Of a stretch of DNA of 64,000 nt, positions 21,267-32,768 are shown piece after piece (positions within the stretch are counted from its first letter, which is position 1; every line of letters starts with the position of its first letter). Made by a program: the position numbers and the translations under genes. The notes beneath the pieces are model-generated. The model was not told the DNA's origin and made no database searches. It saw only the letters and a program-made list of their open reading frames with translations. Source of the stretch: Citrus sinensis (Eukaryota; Streptophyta; Magnoliopsida; Sapindales; Rutaceae); assembly GCF_022201045.2 (NCBI RefSeq), contig NC_068559.1, forward strand, positions 20,343,501-20,407,500, read 5' to 3'.

Positions 21267-24151
21267 ATGGATATGGAATATCTGCAGAACTTAGATGTTC
21301 AGCTTCTCGTTGGTGGAGCTGTGGCTGTTTTGGCCATTGCTGTTGGTGCTGCTTACTTGTATTCCTCTAAGAAGCCCAAAGGTTTGACCTTTAACTCAAT
21401 TTGTTACATTTTTCAAATAATATATGTTTGGATGTGGGACTTTAATATCTTTGATATGCGATTAAAATTGTTTGTTTGTATTTAGCGGTTGGTGGGTATT
21501 TTTTATTTGGAGAGATCATGCTATGATGTTAACTTGAATGCAATCAATGTTAAGAGTAGAGATAAATGGAAATTGTGCATTTTTGTGAAACCAAATGCTA
21601 CACAATTTGAAATCTTGGATTTGATCTCAAGTATATGAGATCCATCCTATTGCTAATCCTTTTTATTTTCTAATCTCCCTCTCTGTGTGTATTGTTGAAG
21701 AAGTTATATTTTTAGCTACATCTTCATGGTTCCTTTGTGTTGGGTTTTTGCACAATGCAAAGACAATCATTTTGGTCATGGAAATAAAGCTAATTAGTTC
21801 CGTATGAGTTACCTGCAAAGCAATGCTTTATGCACTGTGTGATATAGGTTTTCTCATGATAGCTGGTTTTTTAAATGTTTGTCAACCGAATTTGACAATT
21901 TTGACTGTAAGCTCAACAAAAGATTGCCTCAATCCGACTACACGGATTCTAGAAGGCACTCACAGACTAAAAAGGGCTTATAGAGTTTAGTTTGTCTCTA
22001 AGAATAGATAATCTTTATTATGATCACTAATTTTTGTTTGACAATGGGTTAGTTTATATTTGACTTTGACACTGAAATGACTTTAGATTAAGTTAATAAT
22101 CGCAAATTGGCTTACAAAGAAGCTCAAACTTGGGTAAGTGTATGAGAACTAAGCTACAATAGCAATCCCAACTCTGAGCTCAATTAAGCCAAACCTTATT
22201 CATGAATGCTTTGTAATGTTTCAGTTCTTCTTGAAATATTGTATCAATAGGGTTTATTTGTTGCAAATTGGAACCTGCTTCTGTGTGAATTTCTTTTCTC
22301 TATGGTTTATCAGAATTGTTATCTGTGCTGTTACTTGTATAAACCAATAATATGTGTCTACAGTTTCCTTAGATCCTGAGAATTTCAAGGAGTTTAAGCT
22401 TGTCAAGCGATTACAGCTGAGCCATAATGTGGCAAAGTTCACATTTGAACTCCCAACGCCTACATCGGTTTTGGGTCTTCCAATTGGACAACATATAAGT
22501 TGCAGGTTTGTTGAATGAATTCTCCTCTGCATTCCCTCTTGTTGAAATTAGGCAACATCTCATTTGAACTGTTGCTCTTGATCTATGCATCTTATTTCTT
22601 GTTTTCCTTGTCAAAAGGTTGTCATTGCTTGGATTACTGTATTGGTTGTAAATGATTCTAATGGATAAAATGAAAGTTCACTAATGTTTTATGTTTCTTT
22701 ACGGGTAATTTTTAAAAACCTCCCCTGAGGTTTGGGTTTGTTGCAAGTAGATAGCGAGAATTGATTTATTTGTAAAAAACCCCCTACCGTCAGTTAAGTT
22801 TAACATTGACCGTTAGTTGACCGTGCAAAGACAATATTACCCTTAACAATAGTTTATAAACGAAAATAACTAAAAAAAAAACCAAAATTATTAGCTATTT
22901 TACACTTTTTAAATTATTGATATTTTCTTAAAGTTTCTATAAAAAAGTTAAAATTAAAAAATTAAAAAATCCTCTTTAAATTATTGATATTTCCTTAAAA
23001 TTCCTACAAGAAAGATAAAATTAAAAATTTAAAAATGAAATAGTCATAATCTTTAACTATGATATTGTAAATTTTTAGAATTGACAAGGATAAAATTATC
23101 AAAAAATAGGATTTGTGCTTTTTGCACCAATAATTTTGGTTTTTTTTTAGTTATTTTCGTTTACAAACTATTGTTAAGGGTAATATTGTTTTTGCACGGT
23201 CAACTAACGGTCAATGTTAAACTTAACTGACGGTAGGGGGTTTTTTACAAATAAATCAATTCTCGCCATCTACTTGCAACAAGCCCAAACCTCAGGGGAG
23301 GTTTTTAAAAATTACCCGTTTCTTTAGTACAGTTTTGGTTATTCTTCCTTGTATTCTGAAACAGGGGCAAGGATAGTCAGGGTGAAGAGGTTATTAAACC
23401 ATATACCCCAACCACATTGGATTCTGATGTTGGTCATTTTGAATTGGTTATTAAGGTATAAATAAAGACTTATCTCTTAGTATCTTGACTTTGTTGGGTT
23501 TATTTTTTTATGTATATGATTTTTGTTTTCAATTTTTGCCCCTTGTTTATTGGCTCTCTGGGATTTTTTGTAAGTAGATGTACCCCCAAGGAAGGATGTC
23601 ACACCATTTCCGTGAGATGCGTGTTGGTGATTATCTTGCCGTGAAGGGACCCAAGGTACATTTTTCCTTTTGGCTGCCTGAGTATTTATTCCCTTTCACA
23701 ACAACCCAATCCCCCCCCGCCCGGCCTGCCAAAATAAAATCTTTAGTCTGTGACATTAAAAGAAAGGAGATTGTTAAGATGATTTTTGTTGGATCCCATT
23801 CAGATGGTATATTTTTCAATAATCTTTACCATGCCACATGTTTGTTATCACTTCTAATTAGTGTTAATTCAATGCAATCTGTGGCAAACATCATAGTGTG
23901 TTTTAGAACAAGCCATTATGTTTCAAGTGCATAACGAGTAACAACAGAAGTTATCATTGGGCATGGATGTGTATTGTTCATTCTTGTTATTCAATATAAC
24001 TCGGAGTTAATAATTTTTTGTGAACTATTTAATTGAACTCTTTACCATAGCAGTTGAGACTATCTCAGTTTTTTCTCTTAATGAATTGAATGATTAATGT
24101 ACTTGTCTATTTAATGGTGCTTAGACGGCAAGGTCATAATGCTGCTTCACC

Positions 24152-24182
<31 letters not shown>

Positions 24183-26633
24183 AAAGAATGTATATATTGT
24201 TCTGCAAGTACATATTATTTTTCCTAACAAAATTGTCATAATGTTTCAATTACAAAGGAACATATGTTTTCTGTACATCCATACCAAGTAACGTCAAAAA
24301 TTAAAATTTGAATCCTGTTTCCATTTTTTGGATTTGAGGTAAATCTCATATCATAATTTATCTAATCATAGAAAATTGTTTTTCACGTATTAAAGCCCAA
24401 TCAATGTCGTAGTATAATTTGCTTCTTGTGGAAAATCAATTAGAGGTATGCTCAGGAGCAAACTTTCATTTCAGCTCATGTGGAATATGTTTGTTTTGTA
24501 AGTTGTGGATAATCATTACTTATTCGCAATTTTTTTGTCTGTGGATAATTGTCATTCATGTACGATTCACAACAATTCTTTGAAAAATCTCTCATTTGGA
24601 CTGCTGATCTTGGAAAATTATTGCTACCAGGGTCGATTCAGGTATCAACCTGGCCAGGTCAGAGCATTTGGGATGACTGCAGGAGGTTCTGGCATCACTC
24701 CAATGTTCCAAGTAGGTTGCTAAGAAACAATGTTGTCCCTTTTTAAGGATCTTGGCTTCTAATAGTTGTTGGGTATTATCATCCATCCGACATTGGTGTT
24801 CATTTATTCCACTGCTTCTTTCATTTCAGGTTACTAGAGCCATATTAGAGAACCCAAATGACAAGACAAAGGTGCACCTCATTTATGCCAATGTTACATA
24901 TGAGGACATTCTTTTAAAGGTAATCTGCATTTCTATTGCACTATTATTTATTGTTATAGTTGCTTTATTGAAGTACTTAAAAACAGAACTCCACATAGAT
25001 ATGGTCCATTTATCCCCGATAGACTATCACACAGACCTGTTTGTAGCTGTATGCATGCTGGGAACTATAGGATTGGTGCATATTTTAATTGGTCATCAAG
25101 CAATAATTGCAAAATCAGGAGAGTAATATTTCCCCACTTAATTAATCAAGGAGTAAACAGAAAATAGGAATTGATCCTTTGGAAATTTGAGGCAAATGAG
25201 CTGAATATATATGTATATATATACCCACTTCTATGTTAATACATGTCAATTTCGGCCCCAAGGATTACATTACTCCTTTCATTTTTCCCCTCAGTCACAT
25301 CTCACATGCGCAGCCCCTTCTGCCACTCAGTACCTGTTTGTGGTGTTTAAATTTTAAATCTTTTACATGAGAATTTTCTTTCAGTGGGTTTCTCATTTTT
25401 TCTCTTTTTTTCATGTTATTTTCTTTGTCAAAGCCCATAGTAGCTAGTAAAGACCTACCTAAACCCATTGCATCAGTTTCCTGCAAAGAGCCTAGGCTTG
25501 TGATCTCGAACCTTTTAGAGGTTTTAGAAATGCTCCTCGAGCATTGCAGGAAAGAACTTGGTTGAATTTTCAAAGTAACATCTTCTTCTCAGTGGTTATA
25601 TTTGATATATAAATATTTCTTTGTTTTATAATAGTTCCTTGTGTAAATCTCCACAGTTGCCACCTTTTTTCATATCATATGTTGAATGTGATTATAGTCA
25701 TCATTGTGGGTTTAAATGGCCAAGGATGATGTAATTTGAGATAATTGGTATGGAAATGGAGTTGAGAAGGCCGAACGTGTAATATGTGAAGATTTGAAGT
25801 TTTTTTTTTAACTAATGAGACCGTATCATAATCAAATCATATGATGTATTTGCAGGAAGAATTGGATGGATTTGCGGCGAAGTACCCTGATCAATTCACA
25901 ATCTACTATGTGTTGAATCAGGTTAGTTGCGTTTCTTAAGCAACTCTTACCTTCAACACATTTTCATGTTTGGTTGCAATCCTAACCCAATGATGCAGAT
26001 AGGTCGAACTAAAGCTAACTTATGAGACTAAAATTTGGCTAGGTTGCACTAAAATTTCTAAGTTATCAGTCTAGCAATAGCTAAATCTTTAGTTACAGTA
26101 TGCAAACCCACCTAAAAGTATGTTGTGATTGATTTTGATTGGATATGATATTTTTTTGAAAACTGTTGTTTCTTATCATTGTTTTACTTCATCAGCCTCC
26201 TGAATCGTGGAATGGTGGTGTTGGCTTTGTCTCAAAGGAAATGATTCAAACCCATTGTCCCGCACCTGCTTCTGATATTCAGGTTAACACCCAAATTCTT
26301 TGCTTTGTGTTTCTTTAACATGTTTGGATGGCATGTAAGCATCGTTTCTTTTGTTGGACACTGATTGAATATTCCAGCTCATCATTCTCATGTTGAATAT
26401 TTATCTGAAATCTATGTGGACGTGTGTATTATCATGCTTTATCTAATTTCGGCTGACAAGAAGCAAAAAGATCTTGAGGCCCCCCCCCCCCCCCAAAAAA
26501 AAAATTACTGTAGCAGTGACTGTTATTGTGGCATCTGCAGGTTCTGAGATGTGGTCCACCACCAATGAACAAGGCCATGGCTGCTCACCTCGAGGCACTT
26601 GGATATACTTCAGAAATGCTGTTCCAGTTCTAA
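21267..26633 (+). CDS. CBR1: NADH-cytochrome b5 reductase 1, nine exons
   Basis: Exons are 21267-21381, 22364-22505, 23365-23455, 23578-23655, 24631-24711, 24830-24919, 25856-25921, 26196-26282 and 26541-26633, encoding 280 residues; Arabidopsis CBR1 is about the same length. The N-terminus holds one membrane anchor ([18 protein letters not shown]) for the ER. The FAD-binding motif KPYTPT is at about 97-102, the NADH-binding GGSGITP at about 160-166, and CGPPPM near 254-259. The enzyme passes electrons from NADH to cytochrome b5, feeding fatty-acid desaturation and hydroxylation. All introns are GT-AG with consistent phases. Intron 2 carries a 616-bp hairpin transposon, and introns 4 and 8 carry poly-C/poly-A tracts. 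The start is the first ATG (MDMEYLQ) in the frame that gives the conserved N-terminus. Confidence 0.96.
22702..23317. mobile_element. long-hairpin Mutator-type MITE in CBR1 intron 2, 616 bp
   Basis: About 190 bp at the left (CGGGTAATTTTTAAAAACCT...) are repeated inverted at the right (...AGGTTTTTAAAAATTACCC) with few mismatches. GTTTCTTTA occurs at 22693-22701 and 23318-23326 as a 9-bp target duplication. Transcribed with the intron it could fold into a long RNA hairpin. Confidence 0.92.
24153..24185 (+). repeat. poly-C then poly-A tract in CBR1 intron 4
   Basis: Twenty C are followed directly by 13 A. The complementary strand is a G20 run able to form quadruplex structures. The exact length is uncertain because such runs are hard to sequence. 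Confidence 0.8.
26480..26504 (+). repeat. poly-C then poly-A tract in CBR1 intron 8
   Basis: Fifteen C are followed by ten A, the same arrangement as in intron 4. It lies about 35 bases before the exon 9 acceptor at 26540. Confidence 0.8.
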
Positions 26634-29343
26634 TCACTTCCATAAGGTTGTCCAATTATTTGGACTGATATTCGTCACTCCTATTCGGTCCACATAAAGA
26701 ACTTTTTTACATCTCTTTTAAGCTGTATTTTGTTTCTCCTGTGACTAAAGAAGCCGATGAAACCGGAGCATGGATTTTGTAATTGATCTTTTGCTTTAAC
26801 CTATAAAAACAAATCTCCATGAGGTTTTTCAAATTAGGGATTTGTAGTGCTATAGCTTGGAAACTGTAGAAAATAGGTTACAATAACCTAAATCAGGGCA
26901 AGATTGGCCCTGATAGCCATTACCAATTATTGCACCATTGATACTTGAAAATTTGTTGATGGCAAGATAATACTTTGATGACCTTATAACTCTAGAGTTG
27001 ATTGCTGTGCGCATTTATAATTCAGTACCAAGTCTTGCAAACGTGTGTTCTAAAGATATATGTGGAGGTAACTGCTGAATGGCTTGGTGGTGAACCACCT
27101 CGCTTTCTACTTATACGAGCAATGTTTCGAGTTCTTCATGTGTTTTAGGAAGGTAGATTTCTATCTAAATATCTAGAAGTAGACTCGGCTAATTTTGAAA
27201 TTAAATATTTAGAGTTCCCCATTACAGAGTTAATGTAGGAAGTTTCAATAGATTTTTTTTTTTTCTTCCCTTTTCTTCTCATTGAAAATCAAACTTGAAA
27301 GAGAGCATTGAGCGTCGCCTGTAGCTTAATTATGAAGGCACACCAGTGACAATATTTGGTAAATACATACCCGTCGAACAATTTTTTTTTTTTTTAACCC
27401 TCTCAAATATTCGAGGGACTACTAACTTTCATCTAATAAAAAGACTGCCGGTTCAAATATAAAAGGGTCTCCGGTGAGTCTCTCTTGAAAATGGGTTTTT
27501 GATGATACATGCCAACGTAAGTGCACAATCCTTCAATTGTGTATCATTTTGGTCCGAAAAGATAAGAACCACTGAATGCGAGTAAATGTTGATAAGATCT
27601 GTTTACTTTAAGGAAGCAGGTGTTGGTGAGCTAACCATCTTAAAATATTGAGTCACTGTCAGGAACGTGACAGCAGATCCCTAAATGAAAAATCATTTCC
27701 ATTTTCCAGGATTTAAACAAAGTTGGTTCAAAATTTAAACTCTAGTTGGGAATAGTATATTCATGAATCATGCTACCAAGTCCCACCCAATATGCATAAT
27801 CTTGCTAGATATTTGCTTAGGAAACAACAATACTTTAAAACAAAAATGGCAAAATAAAGACTCGTACTGATGCAATTATGCGATAATAATAAAGCATTTG
27901 GGTATTTACACTTATAGCATAGTGGGGTGTATTGTATCTAGATCTGGGTATTCTTTATAAAATTATAAATGGTCACCAGAGATGTTCATGCTAGTTGCCG
28001 CTGAACATTTCAAAATATTGCACAAATTACCAGGATTATTTAAAATTTTAAATCAAGACTCAGTTAACTTGTGGAGAAAGAATTGGATTGAATTTTTTCT
28101 TTTTTTATTTTATGATGACGAGGGCATGGGAAATACAAAAATTGAGCAGTGGGGTTCGGCTCCAGATTCACCTGCCCTGGTTTTAAACTGTGATTAGCAC
28201 AAGGATACCTAACCATTTGCTAATCACAAATCTGGTTATATATAATTATTTTCTATATATGATTTCGTTTTCCCCAATATTAATAATCTAATGTATTAGT
28301 TAGTTGACCTAATTCAATTATTGTAGCCAAAGCAACTATTTCAAAATATTTGTCCTTGGCCAACTTTTTGTGCTATCTCCACCGCAACTCAAGTGGACCC
28401 CTAAATTTCAGTTACTCAGCAAATTCCTACCTAGGGAAATTTAAAAGTATTCATCTTTATTATTTTTTGACATATTATTGGATAAATGAAGAAGTACTAA
28501 AGTATGGAGGTGGATGAGTTACCTTATATTCAAGGAAAGAGTTGCATTCAATAATTTAAAATAGTTTATATTTAATAACACTTGAATTTTAGTATTTAAA
28601 TATATAATAAAAAAGGTTATTATATATCTTTTTTTTGTTCATAATTATGATTCGAGTTATAACTAAAAAAGTACTAGTATTTAATTATTTAACTGATCCA
28701 TAATTAATATAATTTTTTGCTTTTTAAAATAAGGCCAGCCAGCTGCGAGAACTAAAGCCCGCTTCAACAGAGAGACCCTATTCCCACGCTACTTGAAAGT
28801 CTTTGCCCACAAGAGAAGAGACACCAAGCAAGAAAACTAAACTACTGAAACACAGTTTACATCAACAACAACAGTTTTGTTTTTGTTTGGTGCGTTCCCC
28901 TCTTGGTTTTCCCTTACGGTACGAATTCTGAGCAAGCTTTGCGGCAAGAAACTAAACGTCAACTTCCATTTTGTTTTTTTCTCATTCTTGATTGGTTTTC
29001 TTGCTTTTATTGGCATTTTTGTTGTGGGTTGGTGAGATTGGATTAGATTTCATCTGGGTTTGGTTTCTTTTCACTTGTCGTTTGCAATGCGGAGTGAGAA
29101 GCGGTGAATGAGGAATCATTTGATATCTGTTTGTGCAGTGATGGGGTTCTTTCATTGTTTAGTATTAGACCAAAGCTCATTTGACCTTCTGGTTATTTCT
29201 CATTTCTGCAAACGATTGCAGCTTTTATTGGAATATTTGCATTCAAGAGTATCTTGTTAGAATCATATCAGTTTCAATTGATCTTGAATTGAAATGGCTG
29301 TTGTTTGAAAGCATTGCTGATTTTCTTGGATTAGCGTATTGCA
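26634..29343. other. CBR1 3' flank, intergenic, and 5' region of the exostosin gene
   Basis: No gene is seen. Around 27080-27150 a stretch with GGCTTGGTGGT and TTTCGAGTTC could be an old tRNA-derived SINE, but I cannot find its ends. At 27398-27450 there is a short repeat (CCCTCTCAAATATTCGAGG) that recurs diverged near 60641. The last 600 bp are probably promoter and untranslated leader of the next gene. Confidence 0.45.
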
Positions 29344-32017
29344 ATGGGTGAGAGGAATGCGTCTTCTTTTGGCTTTATTTCTAGAAATTTTTTGTTTTTC
29401 TTGCTTGCAATCACGTCAATTTTGTTCTCCTTATCTTGGTTCTTTGTATTGCGTTCTACCGGCAGTCCTCATTTCGTTGACCATAGTTTGTTGTCCAATT
29501 CTGCACCCCCTTCCATAATTGATAACGGTAGTTCAAAAGAATCAAAACCTAAGAGTCTAGATCATGTTAAGAATAGTGTGCAAGAAGAAGAGTTACCCCA
29601 AAAGAAAAAAGATATAAAGTGCAATAAAAATAAAAAAGGAGTTCTTAAGGTTTATATGTATGATTTACCTCCTCAGTTTCACTTTGAGCTTTTAGATTGG
29701 AAATCACAAGGGGGTAGTGTTTGGCCTGATATTAGAACAAGAATACCACACTATCCTGGTGGTTTGAACTTGCAACACAGCATAGAGTATTGGCTTACTC
29801 TAGATCTCCTTGCTTCGGAGCTTCCTGACAACCCAAGTGCTTGTGGTGCAATAAGAGTGCACAACTCTAGTGGAGCCGATATTATATTTGTACCATTCTT
29901 TTCATCATTGAGCTATAACAAGTATTCCAAAAAGAGTCCACAAAAAAATAAGATCAACAACAAAGTGTTGCAAGAGAAGGTGGTGAGATTTGTGACAAGT
30001 CAAGAAGAGTGGAAGAGGTCTGGTGGAAGAGACCATTTAATCGTGGCTCACCATCCCAATAGTATGTTAGATGCTAGGACGAAGCTGTGGCCAGCAATGT
30101 TCATACTTGCGGATTTTGGGAGGTACCCTCCTCACATTGCCAATGTTGATAAAGATGTTATTGCACCTTACAAACATATGGTCAAATCCTATGTCAATGA
30201 TACATCTGAGTTTGACAGTCGTCCAATTTTGCTGTACTTCCAAGGAGCCATATACCGAAAAGATGTAAGTGCTCTTCCTTTTTCTGTTGTTGCTTGTTTG
30301 CAATAGATTTCAAGGTGGAAATATAAGTGTTTAATTATCCTAAAATTTCTTCTTTAAACACGTTACCTCGTAGTATTAAACTATGATGCTATGTGGTTTT
30401 CGAAAGTCCTTTCATTTGTCTGTACTTGTGTCTAATATCTCATCTTTTCTTTATTATTATTATTACTATTAAATTTTTTTTTTTACCTATGAATGAATTA
30501 ATTAATGAACGATGAAAAGTGAAAAGTCTTCTGCTGCCCTTCCACTTTTTTTCTATATAATCTGAATTGAGAGTCATCGAATCAACTAATTATGATAATT
30601 TTTAGTTGTGATTCTAGAATCTTTTTCAGGAAATTGGATCTCCATGTTAGCCCTTGCATATATTTGTTCACTTCCTAAAGTTTGCTATGTTTTGTGTATG
30701 CTACCGCAGACAATCTTACATTGTCTTTTGGCCATGCATACTCCTTGAACCTTTTTTTGAAGAACTGTAATTAATGCATTATAGTTGCTGCCAAGACTTC
30801 CCATACCACGTACCATCCTGTGTGCAGGCTCCTGTAAAAAAGATGATGTATATCTTCTGATTTGTGGCAAGTCTTGGGAAAGTCCACAGAAATTTTTCTT
30901 GTGCAAGACACTGATCCATTATGTAATGGAGAACTTTGCGGATAAGATTTCAAATGGAATATTTATGAGATTTTTTTTTTAATTATTTTTAACAAACATC
31001 TTTCATCTTGAACTTTAACATGGATCTGATTGAGAATCACTATGTCTATGGAAATCTTAGTCAAAAAAGTTGTTCTTGGTTTTGTAACCACTTCTCTAAA
31101 TGGCATGATCTTGCATTCTTTAACTTTCTGAATATCTGTATTTTCTAGCTCTCCATATATTTTATGCATAATTATATGGACTTGTGTGTAATTATGGTTT
31201 TTCTTGCTGGTGAAGAAAGGGTGTACCTGATGGCATTTTTTAATAAATATCTCCAAATTAATTTGTCTCAAAAAATTTTCATAACATTTTGATCTTGTTA
31301 AACATCGTCCAGATATTCTCACCTAGACCTGCTTTGCTCTCATGCCTGTTCATGCAATCTGTTCTCTCTATTTTTTTTTTTTTAATTTAGGTGTCCTTGT
31401 TTCTTTTATATATCTAATATCACTGTAGTTGCTTATATTCTTATTTTGTTGCTCAAATTCAGGGTGGCTCTGTACGACATGAATTATTTTACCTTTTAAA
31501 AGATGAAAAAGATGTGCATTTCTCATTTGGAAGTGTTCAAAAGAATGGAATCCACCAAGCTAGCCAGGGAATGCACTCTTCCAAATTCTGCCTCAACATT
31601 GCAGGTGACACCCCATCATCAAACCGCCTCTTTGATGCTATAGCTAGCCATTGCGTACCTGTCATCATCAGTGATGAAATTGAGCTCCCTTATGAAGATA
31701 TTCTTGACTACTCCGAGTTCTGCATATTTGTACGCACATCAGATGCTGTGAAGGAAAATTTTCTAATAAACCTAGTCAGGAATATCAAAAAGGATGAATG
31801 GACTCACATGAGAGACAGGTTGAAAGAGGTTCAGAGATTCTTTGAGTTTCAGTTCCCTTCCAAGGAAGGTGATGCTGTTCAAATGATATGGCAGGCTGTG
31901 GCTCGAAAAGTTCCTGCCATGAGAAGGAACATTCACAAGTCTAGGCGATTCTCTCGGACTGTTACTGGGAAAGAGGAAGGATTAAAATTGATACCATCAC
32001 AACCAAATTTTTGGTGA
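29344..32017 (+). CDS. GT47 exostosin-family glycosyltransferase (ARAD-like), two exons
   Basis: Exons 29344-30264 and 31463-32017 join in phase 0 to give 491 residues. The N-terminus is a type II signal anchor (FLFFLLAITSILFSLSWFFVL), placing the enzyme in the Golgi. The exostosin domain begins with VYMYDLPPQFHF. It includes the PHYPGGLNLQHSIEYWLTLDLL block, GRDHLIVAHHPNS and, in exon 2, SKFCLNIAGDTPSSNRLFDA and HCVPVIISDEIELPYED, the nucleotide-sugar-binding part. Plant relatives (ARAD1/ARAD2 and neighbours) build wall polysaccharides such as arabinan; the substrate of this member cannot be read from sequence. The 1.2-kb intron shows nothing notable beyond T runs. Confidence 0.92.
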
Positions 32018-32768
32018 AAGAGAAAGTTCGCATTCTTTATAGCATGGCAGTTTCAAAACATTTTGATGCGAAATACAGCAATAGGATTTTTGCTGCATTA
32101 CAAAGGTGAGAATTTCAAAGTGTTTTTGCTGCAGATTTTTGAGACTGAAACTGCAATGCCAACACTCCATTGTACAAAGAAGGGGAGAAGATCATGTATG
32201 AATAAAGATATTTAATGATCATATTGGTTCATTCTTTCATTTTTTTACTTTCTGGGTTTATAATAATGATTTGCCTGCATTAAGTGGACTGTTAAAACAA
32301 AATATATAAACTGTGTGGAGGAAAATTAAATTATTAATACTCTTAAATTCAAATAAATGACCTAATGTATATGTCGAATTTGAGGATCTCGTTAAGTAAC
32401 TTCAGCAAATCTAAAAATAATTATTCATGACTTTTCATTTGTTTTATATGCTATTATTTTTTAATATTGGATAATTATTTTTTAGTTACTGTAAGTTATA
32501 TTATTTTTTAGCTACTTTTGGGCTACCGTAAGTTTTATTATGTGTGGCTGAATTTGATTTCAGCATAATTTACCGTTTGAAAATTTAAAAAAAAAAAAAA
32601 AAGGAGGGTATTGTAACAAAGGTGCCCTTAAAATTTAGGCAAATTTTACTTTTGGTCGTATAACTTGTCTTCAATTACAAATAGCGCCTCAACTTTCCCT
32701 TTTTATAGTTTTAACTGCCCATTTATCTAAAACCTCCCCAAAACCTCACATAACCCAAAAACACCAAA
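32018..32768. other. intergenic between exostosin and cysteine-synthase genes
   Basis: AT-rich 3' untranslated and promoter sequence with an A run at 32587-32602. No gene or repeat with clear ends is seen. Confidence 0.6.

Noticed and set aside
27060-27240. Second SINE
   Set aside because: A- and B-box-like strings are present, but I could not define ends, tail or duplication.
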